Shown piece by piece: positions 51,923 through 60,666 of a stretch of DNA of 64,000 nucleotides. The stretch is from Desulfurobacterium sp. TC5-1 (GTDB lineage Bacteria > Aquificota > Aquificia > Desulfurobacteriales > Desulfurobacteriaceae), in NCBI RefSeq assembly GCF_000421485.1, contig NZ_ATXC01000002.1:146519-210518 (forward strand), written 5' to 3'. Position 1 is the first letter of the stretch, and every line of letters begins with the position of its first letter. The notes beneath the pieces are model-generated. The model was given only the letters and a program-made list of their open reading frames with translations, had not been told where the DNA came from and ran no database searches. The translations under genes and the position numbers were made by a program.

Positions 51923-53477
51923 CTTTCCTATCCATAAGCTCCCGGGCAGCCTGAAGCGAACCTTCCGTCATTTCTCCTGCTATCATCCTGGCTATTTCCC
52001 TTTCCACATCTCCTTTCTCAAGAGGAAACACTGCTATCTCACCCTTTGGAGACTTCTCCACTTTGAAAACAGTATCGGCCATAGCAACAACTGCAGGCGA
52101 ATGAGATACAGCTATAATCTGAACATTCCTTGAAATTTTAAGCAGTTTTTCCGCTACGCGAGAAAGAACCTTCCCCGACATACCGGCATCTATCTCATCA
52201 AAAACAAGAACATCGGAAGCCTTTCCACCTTCAGCAAGGATAGATAGGAGTAACCTTGAAAGTTCGCCGCCGGAAATCGAAACATCAACAGGTTGAAGCG
52301 GCATAGCTGGATTACCTGTAAATAGGAATGAAACTCTATCTTTCCCGGTAGATGAAAGGGGAACAGTTTCAAATTCTATTTTGAACCTCGCATTCTTAAG
52401 CTCAAGCTCTTTCAGGTGTTCTTTTATCCGTCTCTCAAGGCGTCCTGCCGCCTTCCTTCGTGATTTTGACAGCTCTTCTGCAAGTCTTTCAACCTTCTCC
52501 TTAGCTTCAAGATAAGATTTTTCTGCAGATTCTATCTTAAAATCAATGTTCTCAAGCTCCTCAAGCTCCGCCTTCGCTCTCTCATAAAATACTCTAACAT
52601 CACCCCACGAAGGACCGTACTTTTCTTTAAGTTTTCTCATCTCGTAAAGTCTATCTTCTATTTCCTCAAGGGAGCTTTCCGTCTCCGGAATAGAAAGCCT
52701 CTTCTCAAGCTCAAAGACAAAACCCTCTATTCTATAATGGATATCCGAAAGCTCCTCAATTAAGTCTTCCACATCAAGCTCTTCTATCTCCCTCAAAACC
52801 CTCCCTATTTTACTGTGGGCAGAATCTTCTCCTTCATACAGTTCAGCACGGGAGAGGGCCATTACCTCTTTTATTTTTTCTGCCTTTGAAAGGATATCCA
52901 CAAGCCTTGAAAGCTCGTTTTCTATCTCCTCTCCCCACTCAACACTCTCAAGCTCATTTATCTGAAATTTAAGAACATCAATCTTTCTCTTCTTCTCTGC
53001 CATACTCTCTTTAAGAGTTTCTAACCTCTCTTTAGCCTTTAAAAAAAGGGTATAAGCTGCCCTGTACTCTTCAAGCAAATCACTGTTACCTGCAAACTGA
53101 TCCACAATCTTTAGTTGACGTGAAGGTTTCAAGAGGGTTATAGACTCATGCTGAGATTGAATGGTTATGAGAGGGGCTATGTTTTCTTTTACTAATTGCT
53201 GAGGAACGCGCCTACCGTTAAGGAAAAACCGGGTCCTACCGTTGACAATTTCACGACGGACAATTATCTCCTCTCCATCTCTCTCAAACACCGCCTCGAC
53301 AACCGTCCCGTTAGAAATGGGAAGTTTTACCCTATCCCCTTTAAGAAAACCTACTGCACCAAGGAGGAGGGATTTTCCAGCCCCCGTTTCGCCAACGATA
53401 ACGTTCAATCCATTATCAAAGATAAGCTCCGCCTCTTTTATCGTCGCAAAATTTCTAATTGAGAGTTCCGAAAGCAT
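51909..53477 (-). CDS. recN: DNA repair protein RecN
   Basis: The 522-residue SMC-like ATPase has Walker A in VGETGAGKSLLLGA, a long central coiled coil (about residues 150-360), the signature SISGGELSRLLLS and Walker B LVFDEIDAGMSGK. RecN acts early in double-strand break repair. It is slightly shorter than the E. coli protein (553). It overlaps engB by one base, so its start is coupled. Confidence 0.95.
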   Translation of the reverse strand: MLSELSIRNFATIKEAELIFDNGLNVIVGETGAGKSLLLGAVGFLKGDRVKLPISNGTVVEAVFERDGEEIIVRREIVNGRTRFFLNGRRVPQQLVKENIAPLITIQSQHESITLLKPSRQLKIVDQFAGNSDLLEEYRAAYTLFLKAKERLETLKESMAEKKRKIDVLKFQINELESVEWGEEIENELSRLVDILSKAEKIKEVMALSRAELYEGEDSAHSKIGRVLREIEELDVEDLIEELSDIHYRIEGFVFELEKRLSIPETESSLEEIEDRLYEMRKLKEKYGPSWGDVRVFYERAKAELEELENIDFKIESAEKSYLEAKEKVERLAEELSKSRRKAAGRLERRIKEHLKELELKNARFKIEFETVPLSSTGKDRVSFLFTGNPAMPLQPVDVSISGGELSRLLLSILAEGGKASDVLVFDEIDAGMSGKVLSRVAEKLLKISRNVQIIAVSHSPAVVAMADTVFKVEKSPKGEIAVFPLEKGDVEREIARMIAGEMTEGSLQAARELMDRKGELG

Positions 53478-54070
53478 TACTGCTCCAGAAATTGTTCTAT
53501 CTGCTTCAAAATCTCAACCCTTCCTTCCCGGGTTCTGGCAGAAAAGGGAATTACATTGACGCTGTCATCTATCCCCAACTTCTGTCTGATTCTCCTCTTT
53601 AGTGTAGCCCTTTCAGACTGCTTTTTTAACCTATCCACTTTCGTTGCAACAACACAGAAAGGAATTCCGTAATACTCAAGCCACTCCTTCATCATAATAT
53701 CCTTGTCAGTAGGACCAACCTTTGAATCAACAAGCAGAAAAACTCCTTTTAATTTATCCCTTCCTGTAAGGTAGGATTCTATAAGCTCTTTCCAGCGCCG
53801 CTGTTCAGCTTTCGAAAGCCTGGCAAAACCGTAACCGGGAAGGTCAACGACAAAAAACCTATCATTAACAAAGTAAAAATTAACGGAACGCGTCTTACCG
53901 GGGGAAGAACTCACCTTTGCAAGGCGGTAATTCTTGACAATCGTATTAAGAAGGGAAGACTTGCCCACGTTGGAACGTCCGACAAAGGCAACCTCATTGT
54001 AGGGTGTATCTGGCAGGTCTTCCGGTTTAAAAACCGTTTTGTAAAGTTGTGCTTTCTTTACCGTTATCAT
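53477..54070 (-). CDS. engB: Ribosome biogenesis GTPase EngB/YsxC
   Basis: The 197-residue GTPase has G1 VGRSNVGKSSLLN, G2 region SSPGKTRSVNFY, G3 VDLPGYGFARL and G4 ATKVDRLKKQ. It is needed for assembly of the large ribosomal subunit. It overlaps tlpA by four bases and recN by one, in a redox, GTPase and repair operon that mixes unrelated processes. Confidence 0.95.
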   Translation of the reverse strand: MITVKKAQLYKTVFKPEDLPDTPYNEVAFVGRSNVGKSSLLNTIVKNYRLAKVSSSPGKTRSVNFYFVNDRFFVVDLPGYGFARLSKAEQRRWKELIESYLTGRDKLKGVFLLVDSKVGPTDKDIMMKEWLEYYGIPFCVVATKVDRLKKQSERATLKRRIRQKLGIDDSVNVIPFSARTREGRVEILKQIEQFLEQ

Positions 54071-54633
54071 CCGTGCAGTAGTTTATCTATGGCAGCTTTG
54101 TATTTTGCCTCATCACCGGGGGCAAAACCAACACCATAGTAGCAAACATCCCCGTTTTTATCTATGAAAAATGTCTGGGGAATTATATCACTTCCGGTAA
54201 AGTAGCCCGGATAATTCATCCAGGTTTTCTGGTCAACAACAACCACGGGATACTTAATTCCTTCCTCCTTAACAAACGCTTTTAGAGCTGGCGGCGGATT
54301 TCCCTCGTAATCAGTGTTCATTCCGATTACAACAACCTTTCCGCCATACTCTTCATAAAGTCTGTTAAGGACAGGAATTTCCCTTCTGCAGGTTGGACAA
54401 AATGTCCCAAAAAACTGAAGAACAACAACCTTTCCTTTAAAATCCGAAAGTCTTATCTTCTTACCGCTTACCGTTTGAAGCTCAAAGTTATAGCCAACAG
54501 CACACTTTGGTTTCTCAGGCTCTCGCGACTCTTTCTGAACAGCAGAATTTTCTTTAGAAACAGTCTTATTCTGACCACAACCGCCGATAAGGGCAGCCGC
54601 AAGAAGAAGACCGGCAGCTATTTTCTTTTTCAT
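54067..54633 (-). CDS. TlpA/ResA-like thiol-disulfide lipoprotein
   Basis: The 188-residue protein has a lipoprotein signal with lipobox ALIGGC and a thioredoxin fold with active site FCPTCRREIP (CPTC) in an AhpC/TSA-type context (LSDFKGKVVVLQFFGTF). It should act in the periplasm as a reductant for cytochrome maturation or protein thiols. It lies between trxB and engB, overlapping both by four bases. Electrons from TrxB would need a membrane carrier that is not coded here. Confidence 0.9.
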   Translation of the reverse strand: MKKKIAAGLLLAAALIGGCGQNKTVSKENSAVQKESREPEKPKCAVGYNFELQTVSGKKIRLSDFKGKVVVLQFFGTFCPTCRREIPVLNRLYEEYGGKVVVIGMNTDYEGNPPPALKAFVKEEGIKYPVVVVDQKTWMNYPGYFTGSDIIPQTFFIDKNGDVCYYGVGFAPGDEAKYKAAIDKLLHG

Positions 54634-55562
54634 TTCTTCTCCTCTAAGTATCTTGATGCTGACATTGCCGCAACAGCCCCATCGGCTGCGGCAGTAATCA
54701 CCTGCTTGAGCGGCTTTTTACGTGTATCACCGGCAGCAAAGAGGCCCGGCGTTGCCGTTTTCATCTCATCATCGGTAAGAATGTACCCTCTATCGTCAAG
54801 CTCAACAAGATGAGCTATAGGAGCTGTATTTGGTTCACTACCTATAAAAATGAATATACCATCAACTTTCTGCTCGCTCTTTTCCCCTGTAACTGTATCT
54901 TTAAGCGTAAGAGATTCAACAAATTGATCACCGTTAATAGATTCCACAACTTTATTTAAAACGGGCTTTATCTTTTCATTTGCCTTTACCCTTTCCTGAA
55001 CAATCGGAACAGCACGGAACTTATCTCTCCTGTGAATGAGGTAAACCTTGTTTGCAAATTTCGTTAGAAAGAGTGCCTCCTCAAGTGCAGAATCTCCACC
55101 ACCGACAACGGCGACATCTCTTCCTTTAAAAAGAGCACCATCACATACAGCACAGTATGAAACACCCCTTCCCAAAAATTCTGCTTCACCGGGAACGCCG
55201 AGTTTTCTTGGTGTAGAACCTGCAGCCCATATAACAGTCCTGGCCTTAACTTCACCACCAGATTCAAGCTTTAAAGTAAAAATGTCACCATCAATATCAA
55301 CTTTATTGACGGAATAACCGCTCTCTATAACGGCTCCAAAGTTTTCAGCCTGCTTTTTCATCCTGTCGGAAAGCTCAAAACCGGCCATTGGCTCAGGAAA
55401 ACCGGGGTAGTTCTCTATCATCTCGGTAATAAGAAGCTGCCCGCCGGGAAACATGGCATCAAGAACGAGCGTCTTAAGGTTACTCCTACCCGTATATATG
55501 GCAGAGGCCAGCCCCGCAGGACCGGCTCCGACTATCACAACATCCCAGAGTGTATCAAACAT
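54630..55562 (-). CDS. trxB: Thioredoxin reductase
   Basis: The 310-residue flavoprotein has the FAD motif VGAGPAGLASAIYTGR, the redox CAVCDGALF (CxxC), the NADPH-domain VVGGGDSALEEALFL, and the C-terminal AAGDTRKKPLKQVITAAADG. It reduces TrxA at the expense of NADPH. Its start shares its base with the trxA stop, so the reductase and its substrate are translationally coupled. Confidence 0.95.
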   Translation of the reverse strand: MFDTLWDVVIVGAGPAGLASAIYTGRSNLKTLVLDAMFPGGQLLITEMIENYPGFPEPMAGFELSDRMKKQAENFGAVIESGYSVNKVDIDGDIFTLKLESGGEVKARTVIWAAGSTPRKLGVPGEAEFLGRGVSYCAVCDGALFKGRDVAVVGGGDSALEEALFLTKFANKVYLIHRRDKFRAVPIVQERVKANEKIKPVLNKVVESINGDQFVESLTLKDTVTGEKSEQKVDGIFIFIGSEPNTAPIAHLVELDDRGYILTDDEMKTATPGLFAAGDTRKKPLKQVITAAADGAVAAMSASRYLEEKK

Positions 55563-55891
55563 TACTCTTCCCCGATAAATCTTTCTATCGTCTGCTCAAA
55601 AACAGCCTTAGGTTGAAGACCTACCTTAACATCGGCGGGCTCACCATTAACAAAGAGCATAACCGTAGGAATACCTCTTATGCCGTACTGCATAGCAAGC
55701 ATCGGAAGGTCATCCGTATTAACCTTGAAAACTTTAATCTTTCCTTCGTACTGATTTGCAAGCTCCTCTATTGTAGGTGCGAGCATCCTGCAAGGTCCAC
55801 ACCACGGTGCCCAAAAATCTACGAGAACCGGTACATCGGAAGCCAAAACTTCCCTTTCAAACTCTTCAATTGTCTGGATTTCTCTTGCCAT
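55562..55891 (-). CDS. trxA: Thioredoxin
   Basis: The 109-residue protein has [20 protein letters not shown] (WCGPC), [14 protein letters not shown] with the conserved cis-proline, and the usual N-terminal layout. It is the general cytosolic disulfide reductant. It follows the ArsR gene by four bases and leads into trxB. Confidence 0.96.
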   Translation of the reverse strand: MAREIQTIEEFEREVLASDVPVLVDFWAPWCGPCRMLAPTIEELANQYEGKIKVFKVNTDDLPMLAMQYGIRGIPTVMLFVNGEPADVKVGLQPKAVFEQTIERFIGEE

Positions 55892-55895
55892 CTAA

Positions 55896-56192
55896 CTATT
55901 CCTCCTCTTTAAGTATTTGTAAGATTTGTATTACTCTATCATCTTTAATTCTGTAGCACGTTCTAACACCCTCTTTTTTGTAGCAGATAACGCCCGCATT
56001 TTTTAAAACATTAATATGCTGAGAAGCCGTGGGCTGAGGGATACCAAGCTCCTCCCATATTTCCTTAACACACTTCTCACCGCCCGCCAGATACTCTACA
56101 ATCTGAAGCCTCGTAGGATGAGAAAGTGCTTTTAAAAGTTCAGCTATCTCCTGATAGTCCACCTTCGTTTCCAATGTTTCTCTCCTTCTCAA
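55896..56192 (-). CDS. ArsR-family transcriptional regulator
   Basis: The 98-residue protein is a single winged helix-turn-helix of the ArsR type: AELLKALSHPTRLQIVEYLAG, the recognition part GIPQPTASQHINVLKNAGV. It has one cysteine in the EKCVKEIW segment (the ELCVCDL-like metal site reduced to a single C) and one later in GVICYKKEGVRTCYRI. It is first in the trxA-trxB operon and probably senses redox or metal stress and controls it. Metal or thiol sensing is inference from cysteines and position. Confidence 0.88.
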   Translation of the reverse strand: MRRRETLETKVDYQEIAELLKALSHPTRLQIVEYLAGGEKCVKEIWEELGIPQPTASQHINVLKNAGVICYKKEGVRTCYRIKDDRVIQILQILKEEE

Positions 56193-56218
56193 TTGGATTA
56201 TGAGAATTGATTATACCA

Positions 56219-57019
56219 TTAATATATGATTAATCCACCATAGCTGACAACCTCTCTGTAATTTCCTGTAACATCACCGGATGTTCTGTACATTACAAGT
56301 TCTGCCGCCGTAGCGCCAAGTAGCTTTGCCGCGATAAGACCTACTGTTGCCGGAACAACACCACACATGGATATGTCATAAGTAACAACCCTGGTGTAGA
56401 GTTCGTAAGGGTTGAGGTCTAAAATGGCATCTATGGCAAGTTTATCCATCTCCTTCGCCTTCTCCTGAGTAACGTAGTGGGAAAAATCAGAGCTTATAAC
56501 TATTAAACCATCTTTATCGGAAAGAGACTCAGCCAAAATCTTTCCGGCCTGCTCACACACATCATAGCTTATGAAGCTAAAAACGATAGGTACAATGGAA
56601 AGCGTTTCTCTAAACCCGGAACAGTACTGGAGAAATGGAAGCTGAACTTCAAGCGAATGTTCGTATATGTGAGCATTAACATCAGGTTCGTAAGGTGGAT
56701 ACTTCACAAGCTTTTTCGATACTTCGCTGTTTACGGGAACCTCACCAAACGGCGTAACCCAGATACCGTCCGGGAAAACAGACACCCTCCTGCCAAATCC
56801 TGTGTGATTTGGCCCAAGCAGAACATTTAAATCGGGAATCTCCACCCTGCTATAAGTTGCACCGGCAACCCGACCAGAATAGATATATCCTGCATGCGGA
56901 ACGATTACTGCTTTTGCCTTAATTTTTGGTGCAGGTTCACACATAGAATCAAGCATCATTTTTAAATCCTCAGGTGACGCCGGATAAAACTGCCCTGCAA
57001 CCGCCGGATAACGAACCAT
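56219..57019 (-). CDS. MEMO1 family protein (AmmeMemoRadiSam system protein B)
   Basis: The 266-residue protein starts YPAVAGQFYPASPEDLKMM and has VIVPHAGYIYSGRVAGATYS, LLGPNHTGFG and SSDFSHYV, the MEMO1 hallmarks, related to extradiol-type dioxygenases with His residues near a metal. Genes for an AMMECR1 protein and a matching radical SAM enzyme often cluster with it, but neither is here. The PflX-like gene near 16 kb is a different radical SAM family. ATG 57019, six bases after AGGGGGA, is preferred over 57055. Confidence 0.9.
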   Translation of the reverse strand: MVRYPAVAGQFYPASPEDLKMMLDSMCEPAPKIKAKAVIVPHAGYIYSGRVAGATYSRVEIPDLNVLLGPNHTGFGRRVSVFPDGIWVTPFGEVPVNSEVSKKLVKYPPYEPDVNAHIYEHSLEVQLPFLQYCSGFRETLSIVPIVFSFISYDVCEQAGKILAESLSDKDGLIVISSDFSHYVTQEKAKEMDKLAIDAILDLNPYELYTRVVTYDISMCGVVPATVGLIAAKLLGATAAELVMYRTSGDVTGNYREVVSYGGLIIY

Positions 57020-57137
57020 CCCATTCCCCCTGAAATGAAGTTTTTTCCAAAGCACTTCCTCTAAATTTAAATATAACCCTTCTCAAAACAGGTTTTACAA
57101 CAGAACTTGAATCTATTAAAATGGTAGAATAACCGTT

Positions 57138-57950
57138 ATGAAAGCCAAAATTAATGAGAATATATACATAGACATAAAACATCTACGGCCGTGGTCTTTC
57201 TCAAAAATTCAAAAAGCAAAAAGGTGCGCCTACGATTTCTATTGGACCTATGTGGAAAAACAGGAACCGGCAGAACGGGCAGATTTTTTCATTCTTGGAA
57301 GCGGCGTTCACTATATACTTGAAAATGCCATAAATACCGTTTTCAAAAGGCAAAAACCTCTCAACTACAACGTGTTAAAGTACTTCTTCGAACAGTTCAA
57401 GCAGAAAGAGCCTTCAATAGAGTATGAAAGGGTAAAACCGTTCATGCCTAAAATCTTAAACTACGTGAACGGACAACTAAGGAGGCTGGGGAAAATTCAC
57501 TTCTTCCATTCAGAAGTAGAACTTTGCATAAACAGGGAATTTGTACCGGCCGGTTTTAACGGACAAGAGGCTTTCATAAGGGGAAAACTTGACTTTGTAT
57601 TTGCCCAGGACGATACCCTCTACATTGTTGACCATAAAACAAACAGAAGCAGAGAATTCTCAAAAAGAATGAAAACACAGCTACGCTGGTACGCACTTTT
57701 AGCAAAGGCTAAATATCCCGAATTTAAAAAGCTTGCCCTCGAAGTTCACAACGTTCGTTACGGATTTGTCAAAAGAGTAATTTTTACAGATACTGACATT
57801 CTCCATTTTAAGCTTAGATTGGTACCCATCATAGAGATGGTTGAGGAAGAGTTTTTCGGAAAGAGTTTTGCAGATCTGACACCATCACCATCATCAACAA
57901 ACTGTAGGTGGTGTGACTTTAGACACATCTGTCCGGCTAAAAAGGAGTAA
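57138..57950 (+). CDS. PD-(D/E)XK nuclease with Fe-S-type cysteines (RecB/Cas4-like)
   Basis: The 270-residue protein has the RecB-family nuclease core: GSGVHYILE with a histidine, RGKLDFVF (motif II aspartate), LYIVDHKTN (motif III D and K) and [11 protein letters not shown]. One cysteine near the N terminus ([11 protein letters not shown]) and three at the C terminus ([11 protein letters not shown]) are spaced as in the iron-sulfur clusters of AddB and Cas4. It is probably a stand-alone DNA exonuclease or flap nuclease. Three bases separate it from nfo, which suggests DNA repair. It is not beside the CRISPR genes, so a Cas4 role is not indicated. Confidence 0.82.
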   Translation: MKAKINENIYIDIKHLRPWSFSKIQKAKRCAYDFYWTYVEKQEPAERADFFILGSGVHYILENAINTVFKRQKPLNYNVLKYFFEQFKQKEPSIEYERVKPFMPKILNYVNGQLRRLGKIHFFHSEVELCINREFVPAGFNGQEAFIRGKLDFVFAQDDTLYIVDHKTNRSREFSKRMKTQLRWYALLAKAKYPEFKKLALEVHNVRYGFVKRVIFTDTDILHFKLRLVPIIEMVEEEFFGKSFADLTPSPSSTNCRWCDFRHICPAKKE

Positions 57951-57952
57951 GC

Positions 57953-58792
57953 ATGAAGTTTGTAGGTGCCCACGTCAGTACTGCCGGAGGCGTTTCAAAC
58001 GCACCATTAAACGCCATGAAAATAGGAGCAAAGGCGTTCGCTCTGTTTACAAAAAATCAGCGGCAGTGGAAAGCAAAACCGATATCTGAAGAAGAGGTTG
58101 AACGTTTCAGAGAAAACCTTGCTAAAGCGGGCATAAAAACAGATCACGTTCTTCCTCACGACAGTTATCTTATAAACTTAGGCCACCCTGTAAAAGAAAA
58201 ACGGGAAAAATCTATTAATGCATTCATAGACGAAGTCAAAAGATGCGAAATTTTAGGATTAAAGTATCTCAACTTCCACCCTGGAAGCCATCTCCGTCAG
58301 ATTTCAGAAACGGAATGTATAAGATTAATAGCCAATTCCATAAACCGGACACTTGAAGCAACACAGAACGTAACGCTGGTACTTGAAAACACCGCCGGAC
58401 AGGGAAGCAATGTTGGATACAGATTTGAACATCTTGCAGAAATAATTGATCTTGTCGAAGACAAAACAAGAATCGGCGTCTGTCTTGATACCTGCCATCT
58501 GTTTGCGGCAGGCTACGACTTAAGAACAGAAGATACCTTTAATGAAACGATGAAAAAGTTCGATTCTATCGTTGGATTTCACTTCCTTAAAGGTATGCAC
58601 CTGAATGATGCCAAATCACAGTTTGGCAGCAGAGTCGACAGGCACCACTCTATTGGAAAAGGAAACTTAGGAATTGAACCGTTCAGGTTTATAATGAGAG
58701 ACAATAGGTTCAATAATATTCCATTAATACTTGAAACGATAGACCCGGCGCTATGGCCGGAAGAGATTAGACTCCTGTATTCGTTTGCTTAG
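57953..58792 (+). CDS. nfo: Endonuclease IV
   Basis: The 279-residue AP endonuclease has [75 protein letters not shown] and LETIDP, which supply the metal-binding His, Asp and Glu residues for the three-zinc site. It cuts DNA at abasic sites. Its end overlaps the ArsR gene on the opposite strand by 26 bases. Confidence 0.95.
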   Translation: MKFVGAHVSTAGGVSNAPLNAMKIGAKAFALFTKNQRQWKAKPISEEEVERFRENLAKAGIKTDHVLPHDSYLINLGHPVKEKREKSINAFIDEVKRCEILGLKYLNFHPGSHLRQISETECIRLIANSINRTLEATQNVTLVLENTAGQGSNVGYRFEHLAEIIDLVEDKTRIGVCLDTCHLFAAGYDLRTEDTFNETMKKFDSIVGFHFLKGMHLNDAKSQFGSRVDRHHSIGKGNLGIEPFRFIMRDNRFNNIPLILETIDPALWPEEIRLLYSFA

Positions 58793-59129
58793 AACAAATT
58801 TCATCAACATCATGTATAGAATTCAGGTGTTTTCTGTCTCTTTTTGTTATTTCCCAATCTTCACCTATATCCTTTAAAAACTCAAGGAGTTTTTCTACAT
58901 CTTTATTGGGTGGCGAAGATAAAGAGTAAAGAATCTTTACCCCTTCTCTCTTATCTTCAACAAGATGAAACCTTTTAAGAACAGAAAGATGAGTCGAAAC
59001 AGTAGCCATCGAAATACCCAGGACCCGGGCTATTTCACAAACATAGGCAGACCTTTCCTGTAGCATCTTCACTATCCGCAGCCTGTTCGGTTCTCCTAAA
59101 ATCTTCATGGCTTCAGCAAACTCTCTCAC
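58767..59129 (-). CDS. ArsR-family transcriptional regulator (second)
   Basis: The 120-residue protein has the ArsR winged helix: [53 protein letters not shown]. It differs from the one at 55896 in having a longer C-terminal helix region. It starts 12 bases after a rhodanese gene ends, so it may be a sulfur- or persulfide-responsive regulator of that gene; this is inference. Cysteines are few, so metal sensing is unclear. Confidence 0.85.
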   Translation of the reverse strand: MREFAEAMKILGEPNRLRIVKMLQERSAYVCEIARVLGISMATVSTHLSVLKRFHLVEDKREGVKILYSLSSPPNKDVEKLLEFLKDIGEDWEITKRDRKHLNSIHDVDEICSKQTNTGV

Positions 59130-59141
59130 TCCTCCTCTCCT

Positions 59142-59510
59142 TTAAAACAGTTTTTTTATGAAACCCGGCTTTATAAAGCCGGCGAACTGCTCTATAGTAG
59201 CCGCCAGGATTTTCACATTATCAAAACCTTTATTTAAAAGATAAAAGTAAACTATGGAAGCTTTTATTTTTCCAGCACAGAAGAGACACACCATCTTATC
59301 TCCTGGAATTTCATTAACTCTATCGGGGATCTCGTGAACAGGAATATTAAGACCAAAAGAGAAGGAAAGCAGTTCAGTCTCCCTTCTATCCCTTACATCA
59401 AGAAGAATTGCTTTGTCTTTCTTCCATAACTCAAAGAATTTTTCTGCAGAAATTTTATGTTTTCCCGAAGCCCAGAAATCAAAGTCCATACTTTTTAAAA
59501 GATTTTCCAT
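59142..59510 (-). CDS. Rhodanese-like protein
   Basis: The 122-residue rhodanese domain has AILLDVRDRRETELLSF, GLNIPVHEIPDRVNEI and a cysteine-containing active loop in MVCLFCAGKIKASIVYFYLL. Rhodaneses carry sulfane sulfur on that cysteine. The loop reads CAGKIKAS, close to the usual CxxGxR pattern with K in place of R. It is upstream of the ArsR gene in one transcript. Confidence 0.88.
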   Translation of the reverse strand: MENLLKSMDFDFWASGKHKISAEKFFELWKKDKAILLDVRDRRETELLSFSFGLNIPVHEIPDRVNEIPGDKMVCLFCAGKIKASIVYFYLLNKGFDNVKILAATIEQFAGFIKPGFIKKLF

Positions 59511-59656
59511 AACTACCTCCTCTCTTTTTAATTTTATTATTGCTTATCTATTAATGCAAGTTTCATTAAATAAATTTCTTATTGTAAATGATTTTCCTTT
59601 AAATCTCCGGGTGTTGTTACTGGCTTTTTCAGCGTCATACAGCAAATAAACTTGTT

Positions 59657-59935
59657 TTAATAAAAATTTTCTTCATGCATTTCTATAAATTTCCGGACAT
59701 TCTTCTTTTCACATCTCTCTAATATCCTGCTGACAGACACCTTAAGAGGCTCACTCTTTCGTCTTTCATGACCCATCTTTCTCATTAAACTGCAAAATTC
59801 TTCAAGGACTGTTCTTGCGGTTTTAATAAATATGACGAAAATAAACATTATTAAAATCAATAAGACAAAACAAACGACATAAAATTTTCTGAAGATTGTT
59901 TTATTAGCAAATACTAATTTTGTAAGTGCGACCAA
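59657..59935 (-). CDS. Putative single-pass membrane protein (92 aa)
   Basis: No family is recognised. One strong hydrophobic helix near residues 20-38 (VVCFVLLILIMFIFVIFI) is followed by a basic, charged tail of about 50 residues. The only available start is TTG 59935 with a weak GGAAAG before it, so the gene may be shorter or not expressed. It lies between the rhodanese gene and the divergent membrane protein gene. Confidence 0.5.
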   Translation of the reverse strand: MVALTKLVFANKTIFRKFYVVCFVLLILIMFIFVIFIKTARTVLEEFCSLMRKMGHERRKSEPLKVSVSRILERCEKKNVRKFIEMHEENFY

Positions 59936-60024
59936 CTTTCCGCGTAATTTTCCTTCAATACCTCTAAACAGCTTTCAACAATTTGGTATTATTGTTAAAA
60001 ACAACCTGCTCGGAGAAAATAAAG

Positions 60025-60666
60025 ATGGAAAACGTTAATGCTATTGAAATAATAAAAATGTCATGGCAGGTAACAAAGAAAAAGTTTGGTATTATAATAA
60101 AAATTCTAAGTATCTACTTTTTAATTGTCTTTGCACTCCAGATGCTAACCGCAATCCTGGCAAAGCTCCACCTTTATCTTGCAGGTGACGTTATAGGATT
60201 TCTATTTGTCGATTTGCTCAGCGGCGGCTTAATCTATACAATGATAAAGCTGGTAAGAGAAGAAACCGCCGAAGTAATGGACCTTTTTATTATGTTCGAA
60301 GATATGAACTTAGGAGCAAACTTTGTAATAATGAGTGTCCTTAAAATTATTATCTTAGCGATTGCCTTTACACTTTTAATAATACCCGGAATATACCTTT
60401 CTGTAGGTTACATCTTTGCGCAATACCTTCTCATCGACAGGCGACTTTCACCATGGGAAGCTCTTGAAACAAGCAGAAAAACTGTCCACAAGCACTGGTT
60501 TCGGTATTTTATATTCGTCAACCTTATCATCCTTTTAAATGTTATAGGTGCCCTGTTCTTTTTGATTGGACTGATTGTGACAGTACCCCTGTCCATCGTT
60601 GCCTTTGTTGAACTTTACGAAAGAACGTTTAGCGGGAAGAGCCTTCTAAAATCTTCTTCTCCTTGA
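60025..60666 (+). CDS. Integral membrane protein (213 aa), DUF975/GlpQ-membrane-domain-like
   Basis: The protein has about five hydrophobic helices and the pattern LLIIPGIYLSVGYIFAQYLL with SPWEALETSRKTVHKHWFRYF. This resembles membrane proteins annotated as DUF975 or the membrane domain of glycerophosphodiester phosphodiesterase, of unknown function. ATG 60025 with CGGAGAAA upstream is chosen over 59983. It overlaps the convergent murC by 38 bases at the 3' ends. Confidence 0.75.
   Translation: MENVNAIEIIKMSWQVTKKKFGIIIKILSIYFLIVFALQMLTAILAKLHLYLAGDVIGFLFVDLLSGGLIYTMIKLVREETAEVMDLFIMFEDMNLGANFVIMSVLKIIILAIAFTLLIIPGIYLSVGYIFAQYLLIDRRLSPWEALETSRKTVHKHWFRYFIFVNLIILLNVIGALFFLIGLIVTVPLSIVAFVELYERTFSGKSLLKSSSP

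Noticed and set aside
57138..57950. Calling the PD-(D/E)XK nuclease a Cas4 of the CRISPR system
   Set aside because: It is over 40 kb from the CRISPR operon, has no cas1/cas2 nearby, and is longer than Cas4. The neighbour is nfo.
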